From Chitinophaga filiformis (lineage in GTDB: Bacteria; Bacteroidota; Bacteroidia; Chitinophagales; Chitinophagaceae): DNA of 64,000 nt. Positions 26,749-35,829 of this stretch are shown piece by piece. Every line of letters begins with the position of its first letter. Position 1 is the first letter of the stretch. Below the pieces are notes generated by a model. That model was not told the DNA's origin. It was given only the letters and a program-made list of their open reading frames with translations, and did not search any database. Location: NCBI RefSeq assembly GCF_023100805.1, contig NZ_CP095855.1, positions 7,605,001-7,669,000 on the forward strand. Direction: 5' to 3'. The position numbers and the translations under genes are program-made.

Positions 26749-27465
26749 AGTTATGGTACTTTGGGGGGGACAATACAATTAGGGTTTTCAAAGGGTACAA
26801 TATTTTAAATCAGCATTCAGGCTTAATTGCCTTCTCAATATTAGAGAAAATAAAGTTCCGGAAGTTGTCATTAAAAGCGTGTAAGGATCATGTGAATCCT
26901 CATTTAGAGATACCTGTTACAACACGAAAATAAACATCGGGAGAGCAAAATGCCTGTGATTCATGCCAATAGAGCATTTCAAAGAGATAAATAACTGATA
27001 AACAGCAATTCCTATACAGGTAAGCGGGGCGAAAAAACCGGCAATGAATCAAGAGGAAATGTATAAGTACGTAAATGCAAACTTCGTAAATCACGGTAAA
27101 CAGCCAACCGGTATTTCACGGTATCCGGCATCTCGATTTTCAGGCTATATATAATGTATGACCAATTTTGGGCTTAATAGCCCGAAAAAAGTTGTTCTTA
27201 TATGTTATTTTTTCTGTCTACCGATATTATCCGGTAAATTTGTGCCGATGTTTACGCAGAAAATTCTTCATATTTATACAGAAATACAGCATAAATACAC
27301 GGGTTTTATATTATAAAAAACTACATATAAACTGACCTGGAAGTAATTACAAATTTCTTATGTCTGTAATGTTGTGATTATCACAAACTTACAATGATTT
27401 CCCTATGCTTTAAACCCTAGTTTTAGCTTGTAAATGAGATTGATAAACCTAAAATACAATATCTT
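26749..27465. other. Long AT-rich intergenic region
   Basis: About 700 bases with no convincing coding frame on either strand. The only clear structure is the palindrome at 27372-27386, about 80 bp upstream of the next gene. Confidence 0.5.
27372..27386. promoter_or_regulatory. Perfect 15-bp palindrome TTGTGATTATCACAA
   Basis: Seven-base arms around a central T, embedded in a longer imperfect dyad (TGTAA...TTACA, 27365-27393). It resembles Crp/Fnr-type half sites (TGTGA/TCACA), but the 3-nt gap is shorter than the usual six. It lies 80 bp upstream of the 27466 gene and is a candidate operator. Confidence 0.45.
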
Positions 27466-27927
27466 ATGTCAGCCGCTAAAACCATGAAAGTTGGTCAGTT
27501 CGTAGACAACAAGCACGTCACTATGCTGCGCGAAAATTATACAGAGAAGAGATGGAAAGCGAATTCTGAGCGTCTTGGCAAACCCGATTCTCTGAGCGTA
27601 TGGTATAGCCTTGACGAACTGAAGCAATACATCGCTACCGCAGAAGAAGCTGGAGCTGACGGCATCAGGGTTTATTTCGGGGTATACCCTTCTGTTTTTC
27701 CGGAAAACATTTTATTGCAGGATAGACAAACTATCGTTTTTGTGGCTACAAGACAGAAAATCAGTGAAACCGGTAAAACCGAAAACAAAGACATGTATGT
27801 TTCCACACCGAAAGGGCCAGAAATGGTGGCATTCAACTGGGGATTGCCCTGCCCTCCCGGCTGTGTAGGCGACCCGCAGTGGAAAAGCGTTTGTGAAAAT
27901 ACAGAGCTGCAGCCTGCGAACCGATAG
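27466..27927 (+). CDS. Conserved hypothetical protein
   Basis: 153 residues, cytoplasmic in composition. The central part (SVWYSLDELKQYIATAEE... GADGIRVYFGVYP) recalls a small uncharacterised protein seen repeatedly in Bacteroidota. The C-terminus has a Cys/Pro cluster (GLPCPPGCVGD) that could bind a metal. It has its own palindrome upstream and a strong terminator downstream, so it is probably a single, individually regulated gene. Function unknown. Confidence 0.7.
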   Translation: MSAAKTMKVGQFVDNKHVTMLRENYTEKRWKANSERLGKPDSLSVWYSLDELKQYIATAEEAGADGIRVYFGVYPSVFPENILLQDRQTIVFVATRQKISETGKTENKDMYVSTPKGPEMVAFNWGLPCPPGCVGDPQWKSVCENTELQPANR

Positions 27928-27957
27928 CGTTTCCCCATCCCTCATAAATCAAGTTTT

Positions 27958-27990
27958 AAGCTGCCTGATGGTATCCGGCAGCTTTTTTTA
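27958..27990 (+). terminator. Rho-independent terminator
   Basis: AAGCTGCC (27958-27965) pairs with GGCAGCTT (27977-27984), followed by a run of T. It ends the transcript of the 27466-27927 gene. Confidence 0.88.
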
Positions 27991-28084
27991 TAGCATCTGA
28001 ATTTATTTTATCGCCACTTTTACTAATTTACCGGCCGCGTCAAAGTCATTAATAACAGTTTAAAATATTTTCCACCAATATTCT

Positions 28085-28777
28085 ATGTCATGTGCACATA
28101 TATATATGCTCTTGATTTCTAAAGCGGTTCTATCACGAATACCTATGCATGTATTTATTATCATTATCTGCTTTATCATCGCATTGCTGGCTAAGCTTCA
28201 GAAAAACCCTCCACGGTACCTGAATACGTTTATCATATATATCCTGGTGACCATTGCTGTAGAAATGATGGCCTGGTGGTATAACATACATAACAAGCAC
28301 AACCTGATCTTCTATAACTTTTATGGAATAATCAACTTCACTTACCTGATCTTTCTGTTACGTTCATTCATGGCCAATAAGAGAATGATCAATGTAATGG
28401 GAGTCCTTATGATCATTTATCCGGTATTGGCACTTATTAACCTGGTCTTTATACAAAAGCTGGACACTTTCAATACTTACACATTTCTATCGGGTTGCAT
28501 CATAGTGGTAACAGCCAGCATCTGTTACTTTTATGAGCGTATCAAATATCCGGGGCCGCATAGCCTGCTGCACGAGCCCGCTTTCTGGGTATCCACCGGC
28601 CTGCTGTTCTTTTATACCTGCAGTCCGCCGCTAACGGGGGTACTGAATGCCATCTCACTAATGCCATTCTATAACTATAAAACGCTTTATATCATAAATC
28701 TTATGGTAAATATTATCCTATATTTATTGTTTAGCATTTCGTTCATATGCAATCTGATTTTCAGGAGGTATTCCTAG
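28085..28777 (+). CDS. Polytopic membrane protein, partner of the downstream histidine kinase
   Basis: 230 residues (a start at M21, 28145, is also reasonable). About seven hydrophobic segments and few charged loops mark an integral inner-membrane protein; no family was recognised. Its last 31 bases overlap the histidine kinase gene, which strongly suggests coordinated translation. It may supply the sensing module that the kinase, with only one membrane segment, lacks. That role is inferred from coupling only. Confidence 0.7.
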   Translation: MSCAHIYMLLISKAVLSRIPMHVFIIIICFIIALLAKLQKNPPRYLNTFIIYILVTIAVEMMAWWYNIHNKHNLIFYNFYGIINFTYLIFLLRSFMANKRMINVMGVLMIIYPVLALINLVFIQKLDTFNTYTFLSGCIIVVTASICYFYERIKYPGPHSLLHEPAFWVSTGLLFFYTCSPPLTGVLNAISLMPFYNYKTLYIINLMVNIILYLLFSISFICNLIFRRYS

Positions 28778-29583
28778 TCATTTTTACATCCCTCTTCCTA
28801 CTTGTTTTACTGGTGGGCTTCATCGTTATTATGTTGATATTGAATCAGAAAAGCAGGCAGGCACAGGTGCAGGAACTCAGATTAATGAAAGAAAGGTATG
28901 AACAGGAACTATTAAGATCACAACTTGAGATCCAGGAGAATGTGTTCGGACATTTGTCTCAGGAGATACACGATAATATCGGGCAATCCCTCACGTTCGT
29001 AGCATTATCCTTATTAACAGTACCGGTAGAAAACAACAGTGAAGCACAGGAATATATAGAAGAGAGCAGGAAAGCTTTGCAAAAAGCCATCACGGAACTA
29101 AGAGACCTTTCACGCAGTTTACATACTGACCGCGTTACCGAAGTAGGCCTTGCCAACTCCATTGATTTCGAACTGGAGCGACTGAAGAGGACCAATTTAT
29201 ACGAAACTTCCTTTAATTTTGCTGACATTCGGAACCTGCTGGACCATCAAACAGAGATCATACTTTTCCGCATCGTACAGGAAATGCTCAACAATATCGT
29301 GAAACATGCCAAAGCGAGTAGAGTAGATGTCAAACTTTCCCATAATACAGACATCCTGGTGATGGAGATCAAGGATAATGGCGTAGGATTCGATCCTGAG
29401 GCACTGTTCGCGAAACAGGAAAGGTCAAAAGGACTGGGACTGATGAACATTCGAAAAAGAGCATCCCTGATAGGAGGCACATTCCATATCAATAGTGCGA
29501 AAAATAGCGGAACCGCCATTCGTATCACTATACCCGTAAATAAACAGTCATTTCATGAGCATAACCAGGAAAGCGAAATATAG
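28747..29583 (+). CDS. Sensor histidine kinase (NarL/HisKA_3 type)
   Basis: 278 residues. One N-terminal transmembrane segment (about 8-32) is followed by a coiled coil (QAQVQELRLMKERYEQEL). The HisKA_3 dimerisation domain has its phospho-acceptor His in QEIHDNIGQSL, and the HATPase_c domain shows N-box (MLNNIVKHAKA) and G boxes (DNGVGFDP, SKGLGLMNI). There is no periplasmic sensor domain. It should phosphorylate the LuxR-type regulator encoded 29 bp overlapping downstream. The signal is unknown. Confidence 0.92.
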   Translation: MQSDFQEVFLVIFTSLFLLVLLVGFIVIMLILNQKSRQAQVQELRLMKERYEQELLRSQLEIQENVFGHLSQEIHDNIGQSLTFVALSLLTVPVENNSEAQEYIEESRKALQKAITELRDLSRSLHTDRVTEVGLANSIDFELERLKRTNLYETSFNFADIRNLLDHQTEIILFRIVQEMLNNIVKHAKASRVDVKLSHNTDILVMEIKDNGVGFDPEALFAKQERSKGLGLMNIRKRASLIGGTFHINSAKNSGTAIRITIPVNKQSFHEHNQESEI

Positions 29584-30232
29584 TGTTGCCATTGCCGATG
29601 ACCATGTGCTCGTAAGAAAAGCACTTGGCAGGCTGATTAATACCTTTGCTGATTACTTCATACTTTTTGAGGCCAGCAATGGAGAAGAAGTGATCAAGAT
29701 CATCAATAACCGTGAGTTACAGTTGCCGGATATCCTGATACTGGATGTAAACATGCCCGGCATGAACGGTTATGAAACTGCTACCTGGATCAATAACCAT
29801 TTCCCTCAGATCAAAGTACTTGCGCTCTCTATGCTGAACGACGAGTCCGTGATCATTAAGATGTTAAAATCCGGCGCCAAAGGTTATATTATGAAGAACG
29901 TTGAACCTGACGATCTGAAAGAAGCCTTTGATTCTATTATTAAGAAAGATTTCTATCTGCCTGATTACATTTCCGGGAAGGTGATCTCCGGCCTGCAGAA
30001 AGATGTATTATCACTTAGCGAGAAAATAGAACTGACACCTAAGGAAAAGACATTCCTGCAATTCCTTTGTACAGAACTATCGTACAAGGAAATAGCACAG
30101 AAGATGTTTGTAAGTCCCCGAACCATTGATGACTATAAGAGCAGTCTTTGCGACAAACTGAAAGTTAAAACCCGTGTGGGGCTTGTTATTTTCGGTATCA
30201 GGTACGGACTGATAGACATCAATACCGACTAA
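29555..30232 (+). CDS. LuxR/NarL-family response regulator
   Basis: 225 residues. The receiver domain (about 8-130) has phosphorylatable Asp in LILDVNMPGMNG, acidic pair DD (AIADDHVLVRKAL) and conserved Lys (AKGYIMKN). The LuxR-type helix-turn-helix covers residues ~155-220 (LTPKEKTFLQFL...; EIAQKMFVSPRTIDDY). It overlaps the kinase gene by 29 bp and is its likely partner. Its stop overlaps the convergent DUF2264 gene by 4 bp. Targets are not evident from the sequence. Confidence 0.93.
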   Translation: MSITRKAKYSVAIADDHVLVRKALGRLINTFADYFILFEASNGEEVIKIINNRELQLPDILILDVNMPGMNGYETATWINNHFPQIKVLALSMLNDESVIIKMLKSGAKGYIMKNVEPDDLKEAFDSIIKKDFYLPDYISGKVISGLQKDVLSLSEKIELTPKEKTFLQFLCTELSYKEIAQKMFVSPRTIDDYKSSLCDKLKVKTRVGLVIFGIRYGLIDINTD

Positions 30233-31485
30233 AGCGCATGGTCTTTCTTCACTGTTTTGCCCGCCCATGCTTTTTGACCGGTCCACTCTTCAGGTGAAGC
30301 CGTCCAGAAAGCATTTTTTTCTGGTAGTCCCAGTGCCAGGAAACCTGTAGTACACAGGTATAAACTGCCGGTGGATGTATATACATCTGCTATTTCCGGC
30401 TGATGGCCACAAAAGCCTAATTGCAGCCAGCCATCTTTGTCGAACGTGCCAGGCGTTTCAAAGATATTCTTCATCACAGCGGTCAGCGCCGCCCTTACCT
30501 GGCCAGGTTTCAGTTCAGCCGGCAGCTGCTCATGAAGCGCCAGTTGCACCAGCGGCTGAAAAACAGCATTCCGGTAGGTCATGGAACGGCCTACCACAGG
30601 AAAAGTACCCTCCGGAGAGATCAGTCGTTCCTGGATCACGCCGTAACGCTGCATCCTGGTAATGGCCTGATCGTATTCTTTTTGATTGATCTTACCTGCA
30701 TATGACAGTACTTTCAGAATATCTGTCAGCATAGGTTGTATAACAAACCCATTGTAGTAATCAAAATGGAAATCAGCCCCATCGCCATACATACCATCGC
30801 CTTTATACCACTCCTCGTGCTTTTTCACTGCATAATCCACCCGCATGCCATCCCACTCTTCTCCAAAGAGCAATAATGCAGCTTCAATGATGGCTGCAAA
30901 CAGCAGCCAGTTATTGTACCCCGGCCTGATGCCGCGCAGGCTCTTAAACCCGGCTATCACCTGTTGTTTAACGGCAGCAGAAAGGGGCTGCCATAGCTGT
31001 CTGGGCGCCCTGATAAAAGCATGTGCAAGAAAGGCGCCGTCAACAAGCGGCTGTCCGTCAAACTGGCCGGTAAAGTTCATATAGTCAGGGCTCCCCGGCT
31101 GCACTGCCTGTTCCGTGGCCTTTAATGCATAATCGATAAAACGGGCCCTTATTTTACCTTCAGGCGTATTATCGGGCCCCAGCTCCAGCCAGGAAGAGAT
31201 CCCCGCCATAGTACGTCCAAAAGCCTCTAAATAGGTCACCTTTTCGACCGGCTTGTTATAACCTGGCGCTTTCTCGGTTGGCATTTTCTGCCGGAGCTGT
31301 CCGAGGCTCAGATTCTTCATGACCGGTTCAGCTATACGGGTCAGGAGTTGCACCCAGTATTCCCGGTCTGCCTGTAAAACAGCACTTCCTGCAGGCTGCT
31401 GTGCTGCCTGCAGGAAGTTGCCAGATGGTACCGCTCCGGCCATACCTGCCAGCGGAACTGCTTTTATAAAGTGACGTCTGTGCAT
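30229..31485 (-). CDS. DUF2264 family protein, Tat-exported
   Basis: 418 residues. The N-terminus M-H-R-R-H-F-I-K-A fits a twin-arginine signal, so the folded protein is exported to the periplasm. The body is an alpha/alpha-toroid-like DUF2264 domain (for example GYNNWLLFAAIIEAALL and YGDGADFHFDYYNGFVIQPML) commonly found next to uronate-releasing enzymes. The start overlaps the GH88 stop by one base, so it is translated with GH88. It probably acts on unsaturated uronyl-containing oligosaccharides, but its reaction is not established here. Confidence 0.85.
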   Translation of the reverse strand: MHRRHFIKAVPLAGMAGAVPSGNFLQAAQQPAGSAVLQADREYWVQLLTRIAEPVMKNLSLGQLRQKMPTEKAPGYNKPVEKVTYLEAFGRTMAGISSWLELGPDNTPEGKIRARFIDYALKATEQAVQPGSPDYMNFTGQFDGQPLVDGAFLAHAFIRAPRQLWQPLSAAVKQQVIAGFKSLRGIRPGYNNWLLFAAIIEAALLLFGEEWDGMRVDYAVKKHEEWYKGDGMYGDGADFHFDYYNGFVIQPMLTDILKVLSYAGKINQKEYDQAITRMQRYGVIQERLISPEGTFPVVGRSMTYRNAVFQPLVQLALHEQLPAELKPGQVRAALTAVMKNIFETPGTFDKDGWLQLGFCGHQPEIADVYTSTGSLYLCTTGFLALGLPEKNAFWTASPEEWTGQKAWAGKTVKKDHAL

Positions 31486-32678
31486 TACTTAGACCATTGT
31501 TTGTATCGTAACAAAGCTTCCACAAAATAATAGTCTGCATATGTGAGCGGTACATCCACTTCCGAGTTGTGTGGCAGAGAACCAACGCTATGCATCAGGA
31601 TAAAGTTATTGTTCTCCCCCTCTTTTGCCAGATAAGCCGGACCAGCCAGGCTTTCCAGCATCTTCTCCCCTGCGTTCCAGTACCGTACGGACAGCTCTCC
31701 TTTTGTATAACGACTGAGCTCCAGCAGGGCCGATGCCGCTACCGCACCGGCAGAAGCATCTCTTGGCACATTTGGAATGCCCGGAGCATCGTAGTCCCAG
31801 TAAGGGATCAGATCTGCCGGCATACGGGGATGGCCCAGGATGAAATCAGCAATGTGCTTTGCCTGTTCAAGATAGGCCTTATCTTTTGTTTCCCGGTACA
31901 TCATGGTGTAGCCATACAGGCCCCAGGCCTGTCCGCGCGACCATGCAGAAGTATCGTTCGCCCCCTGATGCGTGTTCCTTGCCAGTACAGCGCCGGTAGT
32001 CGAATCATATCCTATAACATGATAAGAACTATAGTCCGGACGGAAATGGTTCTTCATAGTTGTATTGGCATGTGTACGCGCAACCTGGTCAAAAGAACGG
32101 TCTTTACTGGCCCTGGTAGCCCAGGTCAGTAATTCCAGGTTCATCATGTTGTCAATGATCACGGGGAATTCCCATTGTCCATGATCCCATGATTTGATAC
32201 ATCCTACTTTAGGATTAAAACGGGTGCAGAGAGAGCGTGCACTTGTCAGCAATATGTCTTTATACTTAGGATCTTTGGTGATACGATACGCATTCCCGGC
32301 GCTGCAATACAACATAAAGCCCAGGTCATGCGTGCCTTTATTGTTCTTCTCCCTTTCCACCTGTGCAGTGCGTTTCAGGGCTTCCTGCTTCAGGGTATTG
32401 TCTTTTGAATATTCATAGAGGTACCAGAGTGTACCTGGATAGAATCCTGCTGTCCACCAGTTTGTTTTAGCGGTAACAAGACTACCATTCGTGTTGCTGG
32501 TGGTACGTGGCAATACGCTGTCGGGCACATGCTGCATCATCAGTTTATACTGATGCACGGCGCGGTCCAGTGCGTTGTTGACAAGCCTGGTCATTTCCGG
32601 CTTAGCCGGTCCCTTCTGGGCATGTACAATACTGCAGGATAATAATAAAGCAAAGAAGAGGAGCTGTAGTTTTTTCAT
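31485..32678 (-). CDS. GH88 unsaturated glucuronyl/galacturonyl hydrolase
   Basis: About 397 residues from the ATG at 32678 (the longer frame from 32711 adds a non-signal prefix). The signal peptide MKKLQLLFFALLLSCSIVHA implies export. GH88 enzymes hydrate and release 4,5-unsaturated uronic acids left by polysaccharide lyases. The alpha/alpha-barrel motifs GTHDLGFMLYCSAGNAYR and WSRGQAWGLYGY are typical, including the Asp residues that serve in catalysis. A LacI-type operator-like site lies 59 bp upstream. The gene is followed directly by the DUF2264 gene. Confidence 0.93.
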   Translation of the reverse strand: MKKLQLLFFALLLSCSIVHAQKGPAKPEMTRLVNNALDRAVHQYKLMMQHVPDSVLPRTTSNTNGSLVTAKTNWWTAGFYPGTLWYLYEYSKDNTLKQEALKRTAQVEREKNNKGTHDLGFMLYCSAGNAYRITKDPKYKDILLTSARSLCTRFNPKVGCIKSWDHGQWEFPVIIDNMMNLELLTWATRASKDRSFDQVARTHANTTMKNHFRPDYSSYHVIGYDSTTGAVLARNTHQGANDTSAWSRGQAWGLYGYTMMYRETKDKAYLEQAKHIADFILGHPRMPADLIPYWDYDAPGIPNVPRDASAGAVAASALLELSRYTKGELSVRYWNAGEKMLESLAGPAYLAKEGENNNFILMHSVGSLPHNSEVDVPLTYADYYFVEALLRYKQWSK

Positions 32679-32736
32679 CTCGTGTAATTTTATTGACCGC
32701 ATTACTGGCATTGCGGCTACTTACCAAATATATTTA

Positions 32737-32750
32737 CGCAATCGTTTGCA
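32737..32750. promoter_or_regulatory. LacI-type operator upstream of GH88
   Basis: CGCAATCGTTTGCA matches TGCAAACGTTTGCA at 12 of 14 positions. It lies 59 bp before the GH88 start and is one of three such sites around the uronate genes. Confidence 0.65.
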
Positions 32751-32804
32751 CTTTAGTGGATAATAAAAGCAGGTTTACTGCTGAGAGCAGGCCTGCCTTT
32801 GTTT

Positions 32805-33872
32805 TTATTTAACTTTCTTTTTTACGCTTGTTTTAGGTTTTGCAACCGACGCCGCTGAAGATGCACGTTCTATCAGCTGGATAGGCACCAATTCTTCCGA
32901 GTAACGTTGTGGCGTTGTTGCGGGCTGCCGGAGTAATTCCAGCAGTGCATTGGCCACCCGCTCTCCCATGATAGCCGGGAACTGGTCAACGGAAGTGATA
33001 GAAGGAGTAATGATCTCTGCACGCGGATCATTGGAGTATCCCACTATTTTGAGATCTTCCGGTACCCGTACATTTATCTTCCGGCAATATTCAAGAATGG
33101 TAATAGCTGTTGTGTCATTGGCAGCAAAAATACCATCAGGATAAGGCGTCCGGGAAAAGATCTTCTCACAGGCCTGTAAAGCATTTTCTTTCGTCAGCTC
33201 CTGGTAGAATATCCTTGATTTCTTAAACGGGATCTTATGCTTGCGCAGGGCATCTTTATAGCCTGCTACCCTTTCCACGTACAGGTTACAGGTGAGCGGT
33301 CCCGAGATATGCACAATGTCCTTACAGCCTTTTTCTATCAGGTGTTCTGTAACCTTATAACCTCCCAGGTAATCGTCTCCTTTTATTACTTTCACCTTAT
33401 AGTCTTTCGGCACGCGGTCAAAGAATACCAGCGGAATATTGTTATCCTTGAAGATATCAAAATGTGAGAAATCGGTCGTATAGAGTGTGCTGGAAACCGC
33501 CAGTGCGTCGATCCTGGTAGAGTACAGGGTCTCAGCCAGCGCTATTTCCTGTTCAAGGGAATCATTGGACTGACAGATCAGCACATGATACCCATGTTCA
33601 TGCAGTTTATTCTGGATAACGGTACTGATGGTAGCAGGAAAGAACATAGAAATACGCGGCACTACCAAACCGACGGTACGGCTTTTACTGTTGCGCAGAC
33701 CAGCGGCCATGGCATTGGGGCGGTATCCGAGCTTATTGGCCATCTTCTTTACCTTTTCCTTTGTGCGGGTGCTGATGTTCGGATGATTGTTCAGTGCGCG
33801 GGAAACGGTAGATACGGAAAGTTTCAGCTCTTCCGCAATATCAACGATTGTCTTTTCTGTTCTTTTGCTCAT
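32805..33872 (-). CDS. LacI-family transcriptional regulator of uronate utilisation
   Basis: 355 residues. The N-terminal helix-turn-helix (about 8-60) shows VDIAEELKLSVSTVSRALNN, with a hinge helix ending NAMAAGLR; a periplasmic-binding-protein-like sensor follows (TVGLVVPRISMFFPATI...). It lies 22 bp after kduD in the same transcript. Perfect TGCAAACGTTTGCA operators occur in front of kduI/uxaA and exuT, with a near match in front of GH88. It is therefore probably the local repressor, with KDG or an unsaturated uronate as a plausible inducer. Confidence 0.9.
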   Translation of the reverse strand: MSKRTEKTIVDIAEELKLSVSTVSRALNNHPNISTRTKEKVKKMANKLGYRPNAMAAGLRNSKSRTVGLVVPRISMFFPATISTVIQNKLHEHGYHVLICQSNDSLEQEIALAETLYSTRIDALAVSSTLYTTDFSHFDIFKDNNIPLVFFDRVPKDYKVKVIKGDDYLGGYKVTEHLIEKGCKDIVHISGPLTCNLYVERVAGYKDALRKHKIPFKKSRIFYQELTKENALQACEKIFSRTPYPDGIFAANDTTAITILEYCRKINVRVPEDLKIVGYSNDPRAEIITPSITSVDQFPAIMGERVANALLELLRQPATTPQRYSEELVPIQLIERASSAASVAKPKTSVKKKVK

Positions 33873-33894
33873 AGATCAATATTCAGGGTGCAGT

Positions 33895-34662
33895 TTATCG
33901 CCCCATCCACCCTCCGTCTACAGTCAGAATGGTACCATGCACGTAATCAGATGCCGCAGCAGCGAGGAACACAACAGGCCCTTTGAAGTCTGCCGGTTCT
34001 CCCCAGCGCCCCGCCGGGATACGCTCCAGTATGGAAGCGCTGCGTTTTTCATCTGCGCGCAATGCGGCTGTGTTATCAGTAGCAATATATCCCGGAGCGA
34101 TCGCATTTACATTGACCCCCTTACCGGCCCATTCATTGGCAAAGGCTTTTACCAGTGAACCTACCGCTCCTTTACTGGCGGCATAACCAGGTACATTGAT
34201 GCCTCCCTGGAAGGTGAGAAGCGATGCTGTAAAGATAATCTTTCCGCTGCCACGTGCTATCATTCCTTTACCGATTTCGCGGGTCAGGATAAATTGCGCG
34301 TTCAGGTTAATATTGATCACTTCATCCCAGTATTCGTCCGGGTGCTCTGCTGCCGGTTTACGCAGGATGGTACCCGCGTTATTCACCAGGATATCTATCA
34401 CAGGATGTTGTTCCGTCACTTCTTTGATGAAGGCATACAATGCCTCACGGTTACCCATATCGCACTGGTAACCATGGAACTTCCGCCCTGTGGCCTTTAC
34501 CGCCTTTTCCACTTCACTGCCTTCCTTTTCCAGCGATGCTGACACACCGATGATGTCAGCGCCCGCTTCAGCCAGCCCCACCGCCATGCCCAGGCCAATT
34601 CCTCTTTTACATCCTGTTACCAGCGCGGTTTTGCCACTCAGGTTAAATGATTGTAAGATCAT
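33895..34662 (-). CDS. kduD: 2-dehydro-3-deoxy-D-gluconate 5-dehydrogenase (SDR family)
   Basis: 255 residues. It reduces 3-deoxy-D-glycero-2,5-hexodiulosonate to KDG in the cytoplasm. Rossmann motifs TGCKRGIGLGMA and NNAG, and the catalytic Tyr/Lys in YAASKGAVG, are present. Length and neighbours (kduI two genes upstream, lacI 22 bp downstream) support KduD over other SDR enzymes. It lies in the kduI-DUF4861-kduD-lacI operon. Confidence 0.93.
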   Translation of the reverse strand: MILQSFNLSGKTALVTGCKRGIGLGMAVGLAEAGADIIGVSASLEKEGSEVEKAVKATGRKFHGYQCDMGNREALYAFIKEVTEQHPVIDILVNNAGTILRKPAAEHPDEYWDEVININLNAQFILTREIGKGMIARGSGKIIFTASLLTFQGGINVPGYAASKGAVGSLVKAFANEWAGKGVNVNAIAPGYIATDNTAALRADEKRSASILERIPAGRWGEPADFKGPVVFLAAAASDYVHGTILTVDGGWMGR

Positions 34663-34678
34663 ATAAGTATTATACTTT

Positions 34679-35824
34679 TTACTGATTGATGTTTACTTCC
34701 AGCGGAGCCGCCAGCTTTTCGGCAAATGCCTGCAGGTAAGCGAACCATTGCGCAGCATTGGTATAATGCCCCGCCTTGTTCCAGGCTGCACCAAAATAAT
34801 ATACAAAAGGCTGTTTAGCACTGGCTTTGGCGTGCGCCAGCAAGTGCTGTGCGGTTAACTCCATCTGCCCCTGGTGTACCGGCAATACCAGTCCCAGGCC
34901 GGTAATACCGTCAGCGCCATGCTCCGGCTCCCAATATCCGGCGATGCCTGTTTTCTCATCGAGCAGGATGGTGCCCGGCGCCGGACGTTTTACTATACCC
35001 GCTACTACCGGTAAGCTATCCCCTTGCTTCAGGGTGTATTGTACACTCATTTTATTGAGCTGGGAGCCGGCGTCCAGTGAGACCGTTTTCACGACAGACA
35101 CTGTTGTGTTGCCCACCTGCCAGGCTTCATAGCCCAACTGGAAGGTACAGCGCAATGGGCCACTGTCCAGTACTTTCCAGGTTCTGTAATTACGCGGATA
35201 ATAGATAGAGTCGTTGACGTAAGGCGCTATGTCGCCACCGCCCAATGTCATACCGACATGATAATAGTCAAGTCCCTGGCCATTATCATGGTGGTAATCA
35301 TTCGTTTTATACCATTTATTCAGCACAAGATCGCTGGTGCGTTTAGTCCATACGTCTATACCATGTGCATTCTCAGACGGAAAGTTCTCCAATGCAGCCC
35401 CATACATGCGGAAGGCAATACGGTCGTTCTCCCAGGCAAAATCATCCTTCCTTTCCGGCACATAACGCGCATAAGTGCGGGACGCTAATGTAGCCGGCTT
35501 GCCTGGTACAGCGGTGAGCACCACCTTGCCATGAGCGGGAACGCTTACCTGCACCAGCAATAACTGAGGTTGCGGAGCACCTTCATATGCCAGCTGGTAA
35601 GGCACTTCCTTTCCGGTCTGTTTGTTGATCAGCTTAAAAGGGCCGGTAACAGCACTTAGTCCGGCATAGGGTATTTCCACAATTTCTTCATTGCGGGCAA
35701 CAGCAGCAGGATTTTTAATCGTGATGCTTGGCGGTGCAGCAACTGGCTTTTTTTCCGTGGAACCGGCCAGCAGGCTGGAATGCCATATACCTGTGGCCAT
35801 TAACAACAAAAGTATCCGCTTCAT
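34679..35824 (-). CDS. Exported DUF4861 protein
   Basis: 381 residues with a signal peptide (1-20, ending LLAG). The C-terminal two-thirds match the DUF4861 pattern (YARYVPERKDDFAWENDRIAFRMYG...; WEPEHGADGITGLGLVLP), a family found in Bacteroidota pectin and ulvan loci. It is probably periplasmic or surface-associated and handles uronic-acid oligomers; no reaction is proven. It starts 5 bp after the kduI stop and ends 16 bp before kduD. Confidence 0.8.
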   Translation of the reverse strand: MKRILLLLMATGIWHSSLLAGSTEKKPVAAPPSITIKNPAAVARNEEIVEIPYAGLSAVTGPFKLINKQTGKEVPYQLAYEGAPQPQLLLVQVSVPAHGKVVLTAVPGKPATLASRTYARYVPERKDDFAWENDRIAFRMYGAALENFPSENAHGIDVWTKRTSDLVLNKWYKTNDYHHDNGQGLDYYHVGMTLGGGDIAPYVNDSIYYPRNYRTWKVLDSGPLRCTFQLGYEAWQVGNTTVSVVKTVSLDAGSQLNKMSVQYTLKQGDSLPVVAGIVKRPAPGTILLDEKTGIAGYWEPEHGADGITGLGLVLPVHQGQMELTAQHLLAHAKASAKQPFVYYFGAAWNKAGHYTNAAQWFAYLQAFAEKLAAPLEVNINQ

Positions 35825-35829
35825 GTTTT

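Noticed and set aside
27372..27386. Canonical Crp site
   Set aside because: The TGTGA and TCACA half-sites are separated by three bases, not six, so the usual Crp consensus is not met.
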